Source: DAOMFM01 sp035429825
GTDB taxonomy: Bacteria > Acidobacteriota > Blastocatellia > UBA7656 > JADIYM01
Length of the DNA stretch: 31,967 bases
Assembly: GCA_044224215.1 (NCBI GenBank)
Contig: JBGAKX010000045.1
Span: forward strand, 1-31,967
Reading direction: 5' to 3'
Shown here: positions 1 through 9,499 of the stretch, piece after piece
Layout: the number at the start of each line of letters is the position of its first letter
Numbering within the stretch: the stretch's first letter is position 1
The notes under the pieces: generated by a model
The model's input: the letters and a program-made list of their open reading frames with translations, nothing else
What the model was told of the DNA's origin: nothing
Databases searched by the model: none
Translations under genes and position numbers: made by a program

Positions 1-212
1 CTTCATTGGGTCGTTCGGGCGTCTGCCACGTGTGCGACTCCAATGCATCGAAGTACCGGGTGTGTGCACGTAAACCGACTCGCACACACGACCCTGTGCC
101 AGATTCCATGTACTCAATTTGCGTGCCACGCCGCCCAGCCCGCTCCATTCAACTTTGGCGGATATTTGAGGGATTTCTGGATGCTACGTGACGGGCGAGT
201 CATCGTGGCAGC

Positions 213-234
213 CTATGTGCGGAAAAGCACGTAG
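213..234. promoter_or_regulatory. Candidate activator-binding palindrome
   Basis: CTATGTGC, a 6-nt spacer, then GCACGTAG form an inverted repeat with one mismatch between the arms. It lies about 35 nt upstream of a sigma-54 promoter. This size and symmetry suit the dimer sites used by NtrC-type activators. A second inverted repeat with 8-nt arms (GTGTGTGC 60-67 / GCACACAC 82-89) lies further upstream. Apart from these and the promoter, positions 1-388 hold no convincing gene. The role is inferred from position and symmetry only. Confidence 0.4.
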
Positions 235-266
235 CCCATCCCCGTTCAGGAATCGTTCAGTGTGGG

Positions 267-282
267 CGGCACGACTGTTGCT
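267..282 (+). promoter_or_regulatory. Sigma-54 promoter of the 389 gene
   Basis: CGGCACGACTGTTGCT matches the RpoN consensus TGGCACG-N4-TTGCW at all but the first base. GG is at 268-269 and GC at 280-281, with the required 10-nt spacing. The predicted start of transcription is near 292, leaving a leader of about 95 nt before the ATG at 389. Confidence 0.75.
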
Positions 283-388
283 CTCTCATCGACGACCAGT
301 CCAGGCCAAAACCGGCGTCGACGATTGACTCGCCGGAACGAATCGAAGCCCTGGCTGCCGACTCTGTTTCACTCCGAAGGAGGCGACG

Positions 389-1483
389 ATGTCCAGGTAC
401 TTCCCTCTCGGGCCCCGGGCCCTCTGTGCAGCGCTCATCGTGATGCTGTACACAACCGTGGCCGGGTGGGCGCAGGAACCGAAACTCGAACCTGCGCCGT
501 TCCTGGGCAAATACGTCCGCTTGTCGGATGCCGAGATGATTGCCATGGGCCGCGGCGAGGTGGTCTCAAAGCTCGTCAGCGCCACGAACAAGCGGGAGCT
601 CGCCGTCTTTGGCGTCGTTCGGCTCGCCATTCCGAATGACTTCTTCACCACGAAGATTCGCGACATCGTTGACTACAAGAAGAACGCCGGCGTTCTGCAG
701 ATCGGGAAGTTTTCGGACCCGCCCAGGCAGTCGGATCTCGCCGGGCTCACCATCGATGCCGACGACCTCAAGGAGTTGACGACGTGTACCGTCGGGGACT
801 GCGGCGTGAGGATGACGGCTGCTCAGATCGAGCGCTTCCGTACCGAGGTCGACTGGAAGCGCAAGGACAGCTACGCGCGCGGTTCGGCGCTCGCGCGACA
901 GATTCTGTTTCAGTACGTGACGGCCTACCTCGCAGGTGGCGATAGCGCCCTGGCCGTCTACCAGGACAAGAAGCGCGCGCTGAGCCTCGCCGACGAGTTC
1001 CGCTCGCTCGTGGCAGCCTCGCCCTACCTCGCCGAATACGTGCCCGAGTATCAGACGTATCTCGAGCAGTTTCCGGCCGGTCAGCTCAAGAAGGTGGAGA
1101 ACTTCATCTACTGGTCGAAAGAGAAGTTCGGACTGAAACCGGTGATCACCATCACGCACATGACGATCTATACGGTCACGCGGAACGGCGTGACGTACGT
1201 GCTCGTCGGGTCGAAGCAGCTCTATGCAAGCCGCTACTTCGACTCGTCATTTGCATTGACGGTATTCGTCCAGGAGCCTGGCGATGGACGGCACGATTCG
1301 TACCTGATGTATCTGAACCGCTCGCGGACCGCCCAGCTCGGCGGCTTCCTCGGCGGACTCAAGCGGTCGATCATCGAGGGGAAGATGCTTGGCGGTGTGA
1401 AGAAGACGCTTCAGCAGACCAAGGACCGACTCGAGGCAGAGTACGGTCAACGCGCCGCGACGACGTCGGCCGCGACCCAGTGA
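389..1483 (+). CDS. Exported protein of unknown function
   Basis: A 364-aa protein with an N-terminal signal peptide: hydrophobic residues about 10-26 ending AGWA before QE. The start is set by a strong ribosome site, GAAGGAGG at 376-383, five bases before the ATG. The mature part has no motif I can assign. It contains a predicted helical middle, a beta-rich stretch around residues 250-310, a short glycine-rich piece (GGFLGGLKR) and a basic helical tail. It has its own sigma-54 promoter and faces the convergent SYLF gene. A role in the envelope during stress is inferred from the signal peptide and the shared promoter type only. Confidence 0.8.
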   Translation: MSRYFPLGPRALCAALIVMLYTTVAGWAQEPKLEPAPFLGKYVRLSDAEMIAMGRGEVVSKLVSATNKRELAVFGVVRLAIPNDFFTTKIRDIVDYKKNAGVLQIGKFSDPPRQSDLAGLTIDADDLKELTTCTVGDCGVRMTAAQIERFRTEVDWKRKDSYARGSALARQILFQYVTAYLAGGDSALAVYQDKKRALSLADEFRSLVAASPYLAEYVPEYQTYLEQFPAGQLKKVENFIYWSKEKFGLKPVITITHMTIYTVTRNGVTYVLVGSKQLYASRYFDSSFALTVFVQEPGDGRHDSYLMYLNRSRTAQLGGFLGGLKRSIIEGKMLGGVKKTLQQTKDRLEAEYGQRAATTSAATQ

Positions 1484-1627
1484 GACGACGGTCGCGTTGA
1501 ATAAACGATGGAGATCGGGAGTTGTCGAAGCGCCGGAGCGCATCGACAAATCCCGGTCCCCATCACACATCCACCGTGGCCACATCGGGCCTCTGCGCTT
1601 CACGACGCCGACGTGCGGCCGTCGGGA

Positions 1628-2428
1628 TCAGCGCTTGGCGCTGGCCTTCGGCTGGCCGTAGCGCGCCAGGGTGGTCGAAAGCGCCGAAAGACTCTTCGCA
1701 AATCGAACGTCGGCCTTGGCCTTTCCACTCAGGATCTCTTCAGGCGTCGCCGACGGCCCATAGATCGCGCTGTTGCGGTCCTTGTCTATGGATATCTTCG
1801 AGCCGTCGAGTGAGACGCCGGCAAAGACGCCCTTGCTGCGCGAATACGAAAGAAACTGCGCATCGAGCTTCCAGTCGGTGCCTGCCTTTGCAGAGCGGCC
1901 AACGGGTCCCGCGGCTACTGCCGCGTCGGCGCCCAGTGTCCAGCTGCCCTTTGTGAGGGTGTCAATCGAATCGCGGTTGACCCCCACGAGCAGAAAGTCG
2001 GTGCTCGAGCCGCCGATCTGGAAGCCTACGCTGCCGCCGCCGATCTTGAGAAACAACGGTTGTCCAAACTGACCGGTCTTCGTGTCGCGAACCACCGCGC
2101 AACCGCTGCCGCCCGAGCCGCCAACGACGAATGCGCCCTTGATGACGTTCGGGAAGACCGCGACGCACGCGGCGTCCTCGAGCAGGCTGCCGGGAATGGC
2201 CTTGTCCTGCGCGCCCATGATGTCACGGACGACCTTGGCCGAGTCCTGTACCTTCGAGACACTCTCCCGCTGGTCCTTCGCGGTGTCGGCCGCAATTCCG
2301 GTCATCGCGAGCACGGAAACGAGTGCGCCGAGCAGGAGTGCCCGGAAGCCCATACGACTCCGCCTGGTGCCGCCAACGGCTCGAGCGGAACGAACCGCTC
2401 GAACACTATCGATCTGATCTGTCTTCAT
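1628..2428 (-). CDS. SYLF-domain (Ysc84-type) lipid-binding protein
   Basis: A 266-aa exported protein. A basic N-terminus is followed by a hydrophobic signal segment (about residues 27-45, ending near GIAA). The SYLF domain fills the rest: the AACVAVFPNVIKGAFVVGG stretch, the glycine-rich core, and the hallmark YSRSKGVFAGVSLDGSKI near the C-terminus. SYLF proteins bind phosphoinositides in eukaryotes; bacterial members are secreted or periplasmic with poorly defined roles. I chose the ATG at 2428 because GGAAGGAG lies 6-7 nt before it. An upstream in-frame ATG at 2443 overlaps that ribosome site. The gene lies 70 nt downstream of the 2499-3569 gene on the same strand and is probably co-transcribed from the sigma-54 promoter at 3782. 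Confidence 0.88.
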   Translation of the reverse strand: MKTDQIDSVRAVRSARAVGGTRRSRMGFRALLLGALVSVLAMTGIAADTAKDQRESVSKVQDSAKVVRDIMGAQDKAIPGSLLEDAACVAVFPNVIKGAFVVGGSGGSGCAVVRDTKTGQFGQPLFLKIGGGSVGFQIGGSSTDFLLVGVNRDSIDTLTKGSWTLGADAAVAAGPVGRSAKAGTDWKLDAQFLSYSRSKGVFAGVSLDGSKISIDKDRNSAIYGPSATPEEILSGKAKADVRFAKSLSALSTTLARYGQPKASAKR

Positions 2429-2498
2429 AAGAACTCCTTCCATTCAAACGTTGGCGCGCACGCAGGTGTCGAGAACCTGCGGCGCGTCAACAAGGCCG

Positions 2499-3569
2499 TT
2501 AGTCGTTATTGAGCGTCTCAAAGACGAGAAATCCCGCCAGCACACTGGTCAGGATCGCGTACGTTCCGTTGGTACGCCGGCCGTAGCTGTAACGGCTGTT
2601 GTAGCCGTCCTCGTAGCCACGACTGAAACCCTCACGGAAGTAGTTGTTGTACTCGCCCTGCTCGACGTAGTAGCCCCTGTAACCGTAGTTCGCATCCTGA
2701 TAGGCAAACGAGTCTTCATAACCGTTGCCCCAGCGATCCGAACGGTCTGCACGACCGGCTTCAAGGCCCTGCTGGTACCCGTAGTTCACGGCCTGTCTGA
2801 GCAAGTCCACGCCGTAACGATTCGTCTCGTAGTAATTCCCGTCACGGGCGTATCGATAGCTCGGAGCCGTGTAGTAGAACGGATCACTGTTGTACGCGTA
2901 CGAATACTGGTTGCGCTCGAGATAACTCTGCTGCTGGCGCAACCGCTCGTAATACTGCTGCTGGTAGCGGTACTGCGCGAGACGGTTCTGCTGCCTCAGA
3001 ATAATCGCCCGCTGCTCGGCGATACGCTGCTGGTCCTGCAGATTCTGGTAGTACGCGGTCGAGCGCACCTTCTGCTCCTGGATGAGCACCTGCTGGCGCT
3101 CCTGCGGCAAGCGCGGCTTCGCTACGGGTTGTGCTATCCCCCTCGGCTTCTGCTGCCTGGGCGCCCGCGCGATCGGCACCGGCTCCGCTATCGGCTTCTG
3201 CTGCTTCGGCTTCCGCACGACTGGCTCAGGCGTCTCAATAGGCGTACGCGCTATCGGAACGGGCTCGGCGACCGGCGTCTGCTGTTTCGGCTTGTTCGCA
3301 GTTGATCGCCCGGTCGTCCTCGGCGGATTCGCCCTCGGCTTTGCCGGCGGCGCCTGCTGGTCGATCGTAACCGGCTTCTGCTGATCTGCCGTCGGCGCCG
3401 CATCGGGCGCCTGCTGCTGCTTGTTCTTGGCCTGTTTCTTCTTGCCAGCCTGGTCCTGCTGCTGTTTGTCGGTTTCCTGCCTGGCGTATGCCGGTCCGCT
3501 CATTCCCATCAGCGCCACAGCGCCGATCAGGATTGCTCCGGCCATCCGGTTTGGAATTCGAACGTTCAT
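2499..3569 (-). CDS. Exported Q/K/P-rich protein with one aromatic GY repeat
   Basis: A 356-aa protein of unknown function. It has a signal peptide (residues 1-29, ending AYA). A low-complexity Gln/Lys/Pro region follows (about 30-160) with two copies of a KQQ-P-AEPVPIAR motif at 95-108 and 122-135. Next come a Gln/Tyr-rich stretch (160-250) and one copy of a ~68-residue repeat (about 259-326) with the pattern GYxxG...Y...YxxxFRxGFxRGYxDGYNxR. A hydrophobic C-terminal segment (337-353) follows. The same repeat occurs four times in the protein at 9866-11215. The ATG at 3569 is preferred because AGAAGGGG precedes it. It is the first gene of a probable operon with the SYLF gene. The composition suggests an extended, perhaps wall-spanning or aggregating protein (inference). 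Confidence 0.82.
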   Translation of the reverse strand: MNVRIPNRMAGAILIGAVALMGMSGPAYARQETDKQQQDQAGKKKQAKNKQQQAPDAAPTADQQKPVTIDQQAPPAKPRANPPRTTGRSTANKPKQQTPVAEPVPIARTPIETPEPVVRKPKQQKPIAEPVPIARAPRQQKPRGIAQPVAKPRLPQERQQVLIQEQKVRSTAYYQNLQDQQRIAEQRAIILRQQNRLAQYRYQQQYYERLRQQQSYLERNQYSYAYNSDPFYYTAPSYRYARDGNYYETNRYGVDLLRQAVNYGYQQGLEAGRADRSDRWGNGYEDSFAYQDANYGYRGYYVEQGEYNNYFREGFSRGYEDGYNSRYSYGRRTNGTYAILTSVLAGFLVFETLNND

Positions 3570-3766
3570 TACATTACCCCTTCTCGTAGTCAACGAATCA
3601 CTCGTCGACCTCCCCCGTGTGGCCAAGTTGGCGGTCTCGATCCTGTCGCCGGCCGTGCCTGCAACCACCCTCCGGAACAACATACCGGTCCGTGGTCGTC
3701 ATTGATCGACACGCTGAACAACTCCCAGGCGAGATCCTGCACGGGAATGTGCGCTGCCATACGTAG

Positions 3767-3782
3767 AGCAATTTTCGCGCCG
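3767..3782 (-). promoter_or_regulatory. Sigma-54 promoter of the 2499-3569 gene
   Basis: Read on the minus strand the element is CGGCGCGAAAATTGCT. GG is at 3781-3780 and GC at 3769-3768, spaced by 10 nt. The leader to the ATG at 3569 would be about 185 nt. The surrounding gap (3570-3974) holds no gene. It contains an inverted repeat GCAAGAC/GTCTTGC (3924-3946) that could end the transcript of the upstream stress gene. Confidence 0.7.
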
Positions 3783-3974
3783 TCTACGGCTCCAGACGGG
3801 TCCGTGTCCGCATTGGGGACAGCCCGTCTACCCGGGATTGATCCCGTTGCCGGTCGGCAATCTACGCAATGTGTAATCGAGATATCGGCAGGGCGACGGA
3901 TTTGCGGATCCCGCTTGCGCGGGGCAAGACCCTGAGCGTGTCTTGCTCCACGCACCCGCCACCCTGCCAATCTT

Positions 3975-4451
3975 TCACTGCACGACGAGGACGAATTTTC
4001 CGCCCCTGATATCCGTCTCGTACGCGCCAATGTCTGCCCTCGGTACTCCGAGGCGGTAGAGAGCTGTGCCGAGCGGACTCAAGCCGGCGATCCCCGCGGC
4101 GGCCTCGAGTCCCTCAACGATTCGGCCAACAACCGGCCCGGCAATGAACAACGGGCCAATGCCCGGTATAAGGAAGAACGCCGACCCACTCAGATCGCTC
4201 CACAACGCGCCCAGATGCGCTCCGGTCTTGCCCCAGGCCTTCATCTGGTCGCCCGTCGAGTAGTAGCCGACCACGCCTTCCTCGGTGTAGTAGTCGCGGC
4301 TGATGATCGACAGCTTCTGCATGTCGCAGCCCGATCGCTCGAGCTCGCGGATCGCGTCCAGCGCTTGTTGATGCGTGTCGTAGAGCGCGACGCTTGTGCC
4401 CGCGTCAGGATCCGCAAGCCCAACTGGCGTATTTCGTGACTCTTCGACCAT
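3975..4451 (-). CDS. General stress protein 17M-like protein
   Basis: A 158-aa cytoplasmic or membrane-associated protein. Residues about 17-60 (VALYDTHQQALDAIRELE...) match the N-terminal domain of the general stress protein 17M/YflT family, an alpha-beta fold of unknown biochemistry. The second half is Gly/Ala-rich and hydrophobic (FFLIPGIGPLFIAGPVVG), as in related stress proteins with a membrane or glycine-zipper segment. The ATG at 4451 has GAGGAG 8 nt upstream; the longer upstream reading frame is out-of-character Arg-rich sequence and is discarded. The gene has its own sigma-54 promoter at 4619-4604 and lies downstream of the sigma-54 activator gene on the same strand. Confidence 0.82.
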   Translation of the reverse strand: MVEESRNTPVGLADPDAGTSVALYDTHQQALDAIRELERSGCDMQKLSIISRDYYTEEGVVGYYSTGDQMKAWGKTGAHLGALWSDLSGSAFFLIPGIGPLFIAGPVVGRIVEGLEAAAGIAGLSPLGTALYRLGVPRADIGAYETDIRGGKFVLVVQ

Positions 4452-4531
4452 GACGAATCTCCTCGAATTCCATCGACGCTCGAGCCCCGCTGCGAACCGC
4501 AGCGACCACGAATTCTCGTGAACCGGCACAG

Positions 4532-4590
4532 GATGGCGGCGTCGCTTCACTGAGCGACGTGCCGCCATCGGGTTCCCTGCAATTGCAGGG
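4532..4590 (-). promoter_or_regulatory. Structured 5' leader: hairpin plus palindrome
   Basis: Two strong inverted repeats lie between the predicted transcription start (about 4593) and the stress gene ATG. The first is GATGGCGGC-GTCGCT (4532-4546) paired with AGCGAC-gt-GCCGCCATC (4553-4569), a 15-bp stem with a 2-nt bulge. The second is the perfect 16-nt palindrome CCCTGCAATTGCAGGG (4575-4590). They could be an RNA stability or attenuation element, or an operator overlapping the start site. Confidence 0.5.
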
Positions 4591-4603
4591 GCGCCCGGAA
4601 TTA

Positions 4604-4619
4604 AGCAAGGCGCGTTCCA
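4604..4619 (-). promoter_or_regulatory. Sigma-54 promoter of the 17M-like stress gene
   Basis: The minus-strand sequence is TGGAACGCGCCTTGCT. GG is at 4618-4617 and GC at 4606-4605 with 10-nt spacing. It differs from the RpoN consensus in the first half only by A for C after TGG. The leader is about 140 nt. Confidence 0.75.
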
Positions 4620-4866
4620 GTCGTGTGAGGTAATTTCGCGAGGTGTCGAGTTCAAGCAAACGAAGGTCGCGTGGCCGGTCGAACGACCAGATCGGGTCAA
4701 ATCGTCCCTGATTACAGCCCTGCGGAGTCGTGGGCTGCAACGCACCTCGTCGTGATCCGGAAACGCAGCGTGACCAGGGAGAGTGCACGATGTTCGCTCA
4801 GCTCCAGGACACGTGACCGGAATCGACGCACGTCTGTGCGGATTCAACTCGCCTGCTATCGACGGC

Positions 4867-6318
4867 CTACGCGACGTTGTGCTTCTTCAGCATCGTGTAC
4901 AACCGCGCACGATAGATGCCGAGGGCGGTTGCCGCTGCCTGCTTGTTCCCCTTCGTTCGCTCCATCGTCTGCTCGATCACGCGGCGCTCGACCTCGTCGA
5001 GCGGCATGCCGAACGGCACGTGAAAGTCGCCATTCGACCGTGCACCGCCGTCGGCAGGTGCGACCGCCTCGGCCACCGCCTGACCCATGGCATCCTGGGA
5101 ATCCGGATTCACAACGCGCGTGCTTCGGTGGCCGTTGAATTGCAGATCCGGCTCATCGATCGTCGTGCCGCGGGAGAGTAGCACCGCGCGTTCGACGACG
5201 CTCTCGAGCTCGCGCACGTTTCCGGGCCAGCTATAGCCGAACAGCGCCGCGCCCGCACCAGATGTAAAACCGGTGACGGGCTTCGCGTACTTCTCTGCGT
5301 GTCGACGCAGCATGTGATCGGCCAGCATCTGGATGTCCTCGGGCCGATCGCGAAGAGGCGGCACCTCGATCGTGATCGTTGCGACCCGATAATACAGGTC
5401 TTCGCGGAGCAGCCCCTGCTCGAGCGCATCGGACGGACGGCGGTTCGTCGACGCGATCAACCGAAAGTCGGCCTCGACAATCTTCTCGGATCCAAGCTGC
5501 TGGTATTGGCGCTCCTGCAGCACCCGCAGCAGCTTGGGCTGCAGCTCGAGCGGCATCTCCGCGATCTCGTCGAGGAGGAGCGATCCACCCGAAGCAGCCG
5601 CTATCAGTCCCCGCTTCTCGCGGTCCGCGCCGGTGAACGCCCCTTTGACGTGTCCGAACAGCTCGTTCTCGATCAAGTCCTTGGGTAGCGCCGCGCAGTT
5701 GATCTTTACGAAGTTGTTCTTTGCCCGAGCGCTCTTCAGGTGAATTGCATTGGCGATGAGCTCCTTGCCGGTGCCGGATTCGCCGGCGATCAGGATGTTG
5801 GCGTCCGATTGGCCGACGGATTCGATGAGCTCGAACATGTCCTGCATCGACTTGGAACGACCGACGAGCCCACAATACAGATCCCGATCCAGCAGCACGT
5901 TCCGGAGCCGTTCGGCTTCGGACTTCGCCCATCGATGCTCGAGTGCGCGATCGATCAGCGCCTGGAGGCCTTCCGGCTCGAACGGTCTCTGGATGAAATA
6001 GAACGCCCCTGCCTTGATCACGTCGACCGCTCCGCTTGCGGAGCCGTACCCGGTGATGACGATGACCTCTGCCTCCTCGTCACGCAGCTTGATCTTCTCG
6101 AGTACGTCGAACGCAGCCATGTCCGGCAGGAGGAGGTCGATCACCACCACGTCGAACAAGCCTCTCGAGAAGCGCTCGACTCCGTCCCGACCTGTCGACA
6201 CGGTCTCGACCGAGTACCCGCGATCGGCAAGGAAGAGTTTCAGCCCAAGAGCCGCAGTCGCCTCGTCAATGACAAGAATCCTGCGCTCTCGTTTCGCGAG
6301 TGCCGCTTTCGTTCCCAC
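4867..6318 (-). CDS. NtrC-family sigma-54-dependent response regulator
   Basis: A 483-aa transcription activator with three domains. The receiver domain (about 12-125) has an acidic pair D18-E19, probable phospho-acceptor D61 (VVVIDLLLPD) and T89, but carries R111 where nearly all receivers have Lys (QRPF instead of KPF). The AAA+ domain (about 150-385) has Walker A GESGTGKE (179-186), the sigma-54-contacting GAFTGA loop (226-231) and Walker B SLLLDE (246-251). A Fis-type helix-turn-helix is at the C-terminus (NKQAAATALGIYRARLYTMLKK). It starts with GTG at 6318, with AGAAGGG upstream. No histidine kinase gene is in the window. It is divergent from groES and surrounded by genes with sigma-54 promoters, so it is the prime candidate for their activator (inference). 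I see no -24/-12 element for this gene itself. Confidence 0.93.
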   Translation of the reverse strand: MGTKAALAKRERRILVIDEATAALGLKLFLADRGYSVETVSTGRDGVERFSRGLFDVVVIDLLLPDMAAFDVLEKIKLRDEEAEVIVITGYGSASGAVDVIKAGAFYFIQRPFEPEGLQALIDRALEHRWAKSEAERLRNVLLDRDLYCGLVGRSKSMQDMFELIESVGQSDANILIAGESGTGKELIANAIHLKSARAKNNFVKINCAALPKDLIENELFGHVKGAFTGADREKRGLIAAASGGSLLLDEIAEMPLELQPKLLRVLQERQYQQLGSEKIVEADFRLIASTNRRPSDALEQGLLREDLYYRVATITIEVPPLRDRPEDIQMLADHMLRRHAEKYAKPVTGFTSGAGAALFGYSWPGNVRELESVVERAVLLSRGTTIDEPDLQFNGHRSTRVVNPDSQDAMGQAVAEAVAPADGGARSNGDFHVPFGMPLDEVERRVIEQTMERTKGNKQAAATALGIYRARLYTMLKKHNVA

Positions 6319-6544
6319 GATGTCTCGCCCTTCTCCGGAGGAAAAGGTGTTCGACCGCGTTCCTGCTTATCAGGGCCGCGGGGAGGATCACCGTGCCAGA
6401 ATGGGTTGGCCGAATGGGCGTTACGCCACAAGAACAAGCCAAAGAGGCATCGGTGGGAGTTTAACCCTGGTCGCCTATGTGCGCAAGCGAACGGACGCAC
6501 GCCCAGAGCGCCGAGTGCGCGCATTCCGCACAAGCGTCCGACGT

Positions 6545-6561
6545 TTGCATTGAATCAATGC
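6545..6561. promoter_or_regulatory. Candidate upstream activator site for groESL
   Basis: GCATTGA-A-TCAATGC (6547-6561) is a perfect 15-nt palindrome around one central base, about 145 nt upstream of the groES sigma-54 promoter. The word TTGCATTGAATCAA recurs at 11541-11554, upstream of another sigma-54 promoter; both copies are followed by CGTACAC. The word GCCTATGTGCG (6473-6483) also occurs at 211-221 before the first sigma-54 promoter. The gap 6319-6877 holds no other gene. Confidence 0.4.
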
Positions 6562-6704
6562 GTACACTCGACGTAGCGACAGCCGCCACCGCAAGCGTTA
6601 GATGGCGTCCTATGCGGATCCAATGGAGCCGCTGGCCGATCGAATCATTCCATATGCATCGTTCGTACCCAGCGACGATCGACGGCGGAATCCGCCGCGA
6701 GTTC

Positions 6705-6720
6705 TGGCGTCTGATTTGCT
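6705..6720 (+). promoter_or_regulatory. Sigma-54 promoter of groES-groEL
   Basis: TGGCGTCTGATTTGCT has GG at 6706-6707 and GC at 6718-6719 with 10-nt spacing and the favoured TTTGCT -12 box. The predicted start is near 6731, giving a leader of about 147 nt. No CIRCE repeat (TTAGCACTC-N9-GAGTGCTAA) was seen in this gap. Confidence 0.68.
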
Positions 6721-6877
6721 CTACGCGATACGGGTGACGCAATTCGTCTGCGAGGGCGGATCCGCTTTGCGTGTGAACACGACATCAGGGAGACGACGCC
6801 TACGCCGTCCGGCACAGTCGTGTGTTTACCAATGCTTGCTCGCCGCGACGCGAGCGAACACAACGGAGGAAGCAGAC

Positions 6878-7204
6878 ATGGCAACGATTCGTCCGCTCCA
6901 CGATCGCGTGATCGTGCGGCGCACCAGCGAGTCAGACGCAACGACCGCAGGCGGCCTGTTCATCCCGGACACGGCCAGGGAGAAGCCCCAGGAAGGCGAA
7001 GTCATCGCCGTCGGCAAGGGCAAGGTGCTGGAGAGCGGCGCCCGCGCAGAACCGGACGTTCGAGCCGGCGACCTCGTGTTGTTCGGCAAGTATGCGGGGT
7101 CCGAAGTGAAGGTCGACGGCGAGGAGCTCCTCATCATGCGAGAGGACGACATCCTCGGCATCGTCGAGCGAGCCGCCAGGGCGGCGACGACAAAGTCCAA
7201 ATAA
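6878..7204 (+). CDS. groES: Co-chaperonin GroES
   Basis: A 108-aa co-chaperonin that forms the heptameric lid on GroEL. It begins MATIRPLHDRVIVRR, has the mobile loop (about 18-33, ATTAGGLFIPDTA), the EGEVIAVGKG turn and the GDLVLFGKYAG core ending at DILGIV. It is about 10 residues longer than the usual 95-97 because of an Ala/Lys-rich tail. The ATG at 6878 follows GGAGGAA; an upstream extension of the frame has no chaperonin similarity. It is followed 43 nt later by groEL and preceded by a sigma-54 promoter rather than by a visible CIRCE element. Confidence 0.95.
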   Translation: MATIRPLHDRVIVRRTSESDATTAGGLFIPDTAREKPQEGEVIAVGKGKVLESGARAEPDVRAGDLVLFGKYAGSEVKVDGEELLIMREDDILGIVERAARAATTKSK

Positions 7205-7247
7205 CGCAGGCGTCCTCAGAAGGGCTACAAGACAAGAGAACACATCA

Positions 7248-8876
<1,629 letters not shown>

Positions 8877-8897
8877 TCCGCCGGTTTCACACGGAAA

Positions 8898-8953
8898 CTT
8901 GGCGTCTTTGCGTCTTTGCGCGAAATCAAACGCAAAGGCGCAAAGACGCCAAG
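8898..8953. terminator. 23-bp inverted repeat between convergent genes
   Basis: The left arm (8898-8920, CTTGGCGTCTTTGCG...) and right arm (8931-8953) pair over 23 bp with one mismatch around a 10-nt loop. Each arm contains an internal TCTTTGCG repeat. It lies between groEL (+) and the YggT-type gene (-), so it could act as a bidirectional terminator. Palindromes of the GGCGTCTTTGCG type are also common dispersed repeats. Confidence 0.65.
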
Positions 8954-8965
8954 AACCGTCGCACA

Positions 8966-9484
8966 TCAAACCACGACCTTCCTGTGCGCGAAGAGCCGCA
9001 GCAACCCGTTCACTGCGAGGTGCAGCATCAGGTACACGATGAGCGCGGCGACGTACGAGAGCATCAGGTGGAACGGCCCCGCAAAGAAGTCGTGCATGAG
9101 CCCGCGGAACGGACCAAGCACGGGAGCCGACACCGTGTCGATGAACTGCTTGAACCCATTCGAGTCTCGGGCGCCGAGCAATTCAAGAATGATCTCGAGA
9201 CCGATCAGGCCATAGATCAGGAAGAAGATGTAGTCCAGGACCTGCGAGACACGCGCGACAACCCTTGTCTGTTCGACTTCGTTTGCGGTATCCGCGACTT
9301 CCCTGAAGGACTTCTGCTTCAGTTCGCTGGCAAGTTCGCTGGCTCGATTCTGGTCGGCAGGTGTCACTTCGTCGGCCCGATTCACGATCTCCGCCCGAAC
9401 GTCGCCACCGACCTTGTTCTTGACCGCCTCGAGTTGCGCGAGGCGCCGCTGCTCGTCAACGGCAAGTTTGTCGTCGTCCAACAT
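8966..9484 (-). CDS. YggT-family membrane protein
   Basis: A 172-aa protein. The N-terminal ~75 residues are charged and predicted helical or coiled (DEQRRLAQLEAVKNKV...ELKQKSFREVAD). Two hydrophobic segments follow (about 84-104 and 138-160), separated by DTVSAPVLGPFRGLMH, which resembles the conserved loop of YGGT proteins (TxPxLxPxR). YggT proteins are inner-membrane proteins with weakly defined roles in osmotic stress and division. The ATG at 9484 has AGGAGGT in front. It is the last gene of a probable three-gene unit starting at 11215. Confidence 0.8.
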   Translation of the reverse strand: MLDDDKLAVDEQRRLAQLEAVKNKVGGDVRAEIVNRADEVTPADQNRASELASELKQKSFREVADTANEVEQTRVVARVSQVLDYIFFLIYGLIGLEIILELLGARDSNGFKQFIDTVSAPVLGPFRGLMHDFFAGPFHLMLSYVAALIVYLMLHLAVNGLLRLFAHRKVVV

Positions 9485-9499
9485 GGTGTACCTCCTGGC

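Noticed and set aside
1..388. Short open frames at the left edge
   Set aside because: No ribosome sites, no similarity, and they overlap the promoter and palindromes.
3570..3683. 38-codon N-terminal extension of the 2499 gene
   Set aside because: The start at 3569 has a ribosome site and begins a signal peptide; the extension would bury both.
6319..6877. CIRCE/HrcA operator before groES
   Set aside because: No TTAGCACTC-N9-GAGTGCTAA sequence or close variant was seen in the gap.
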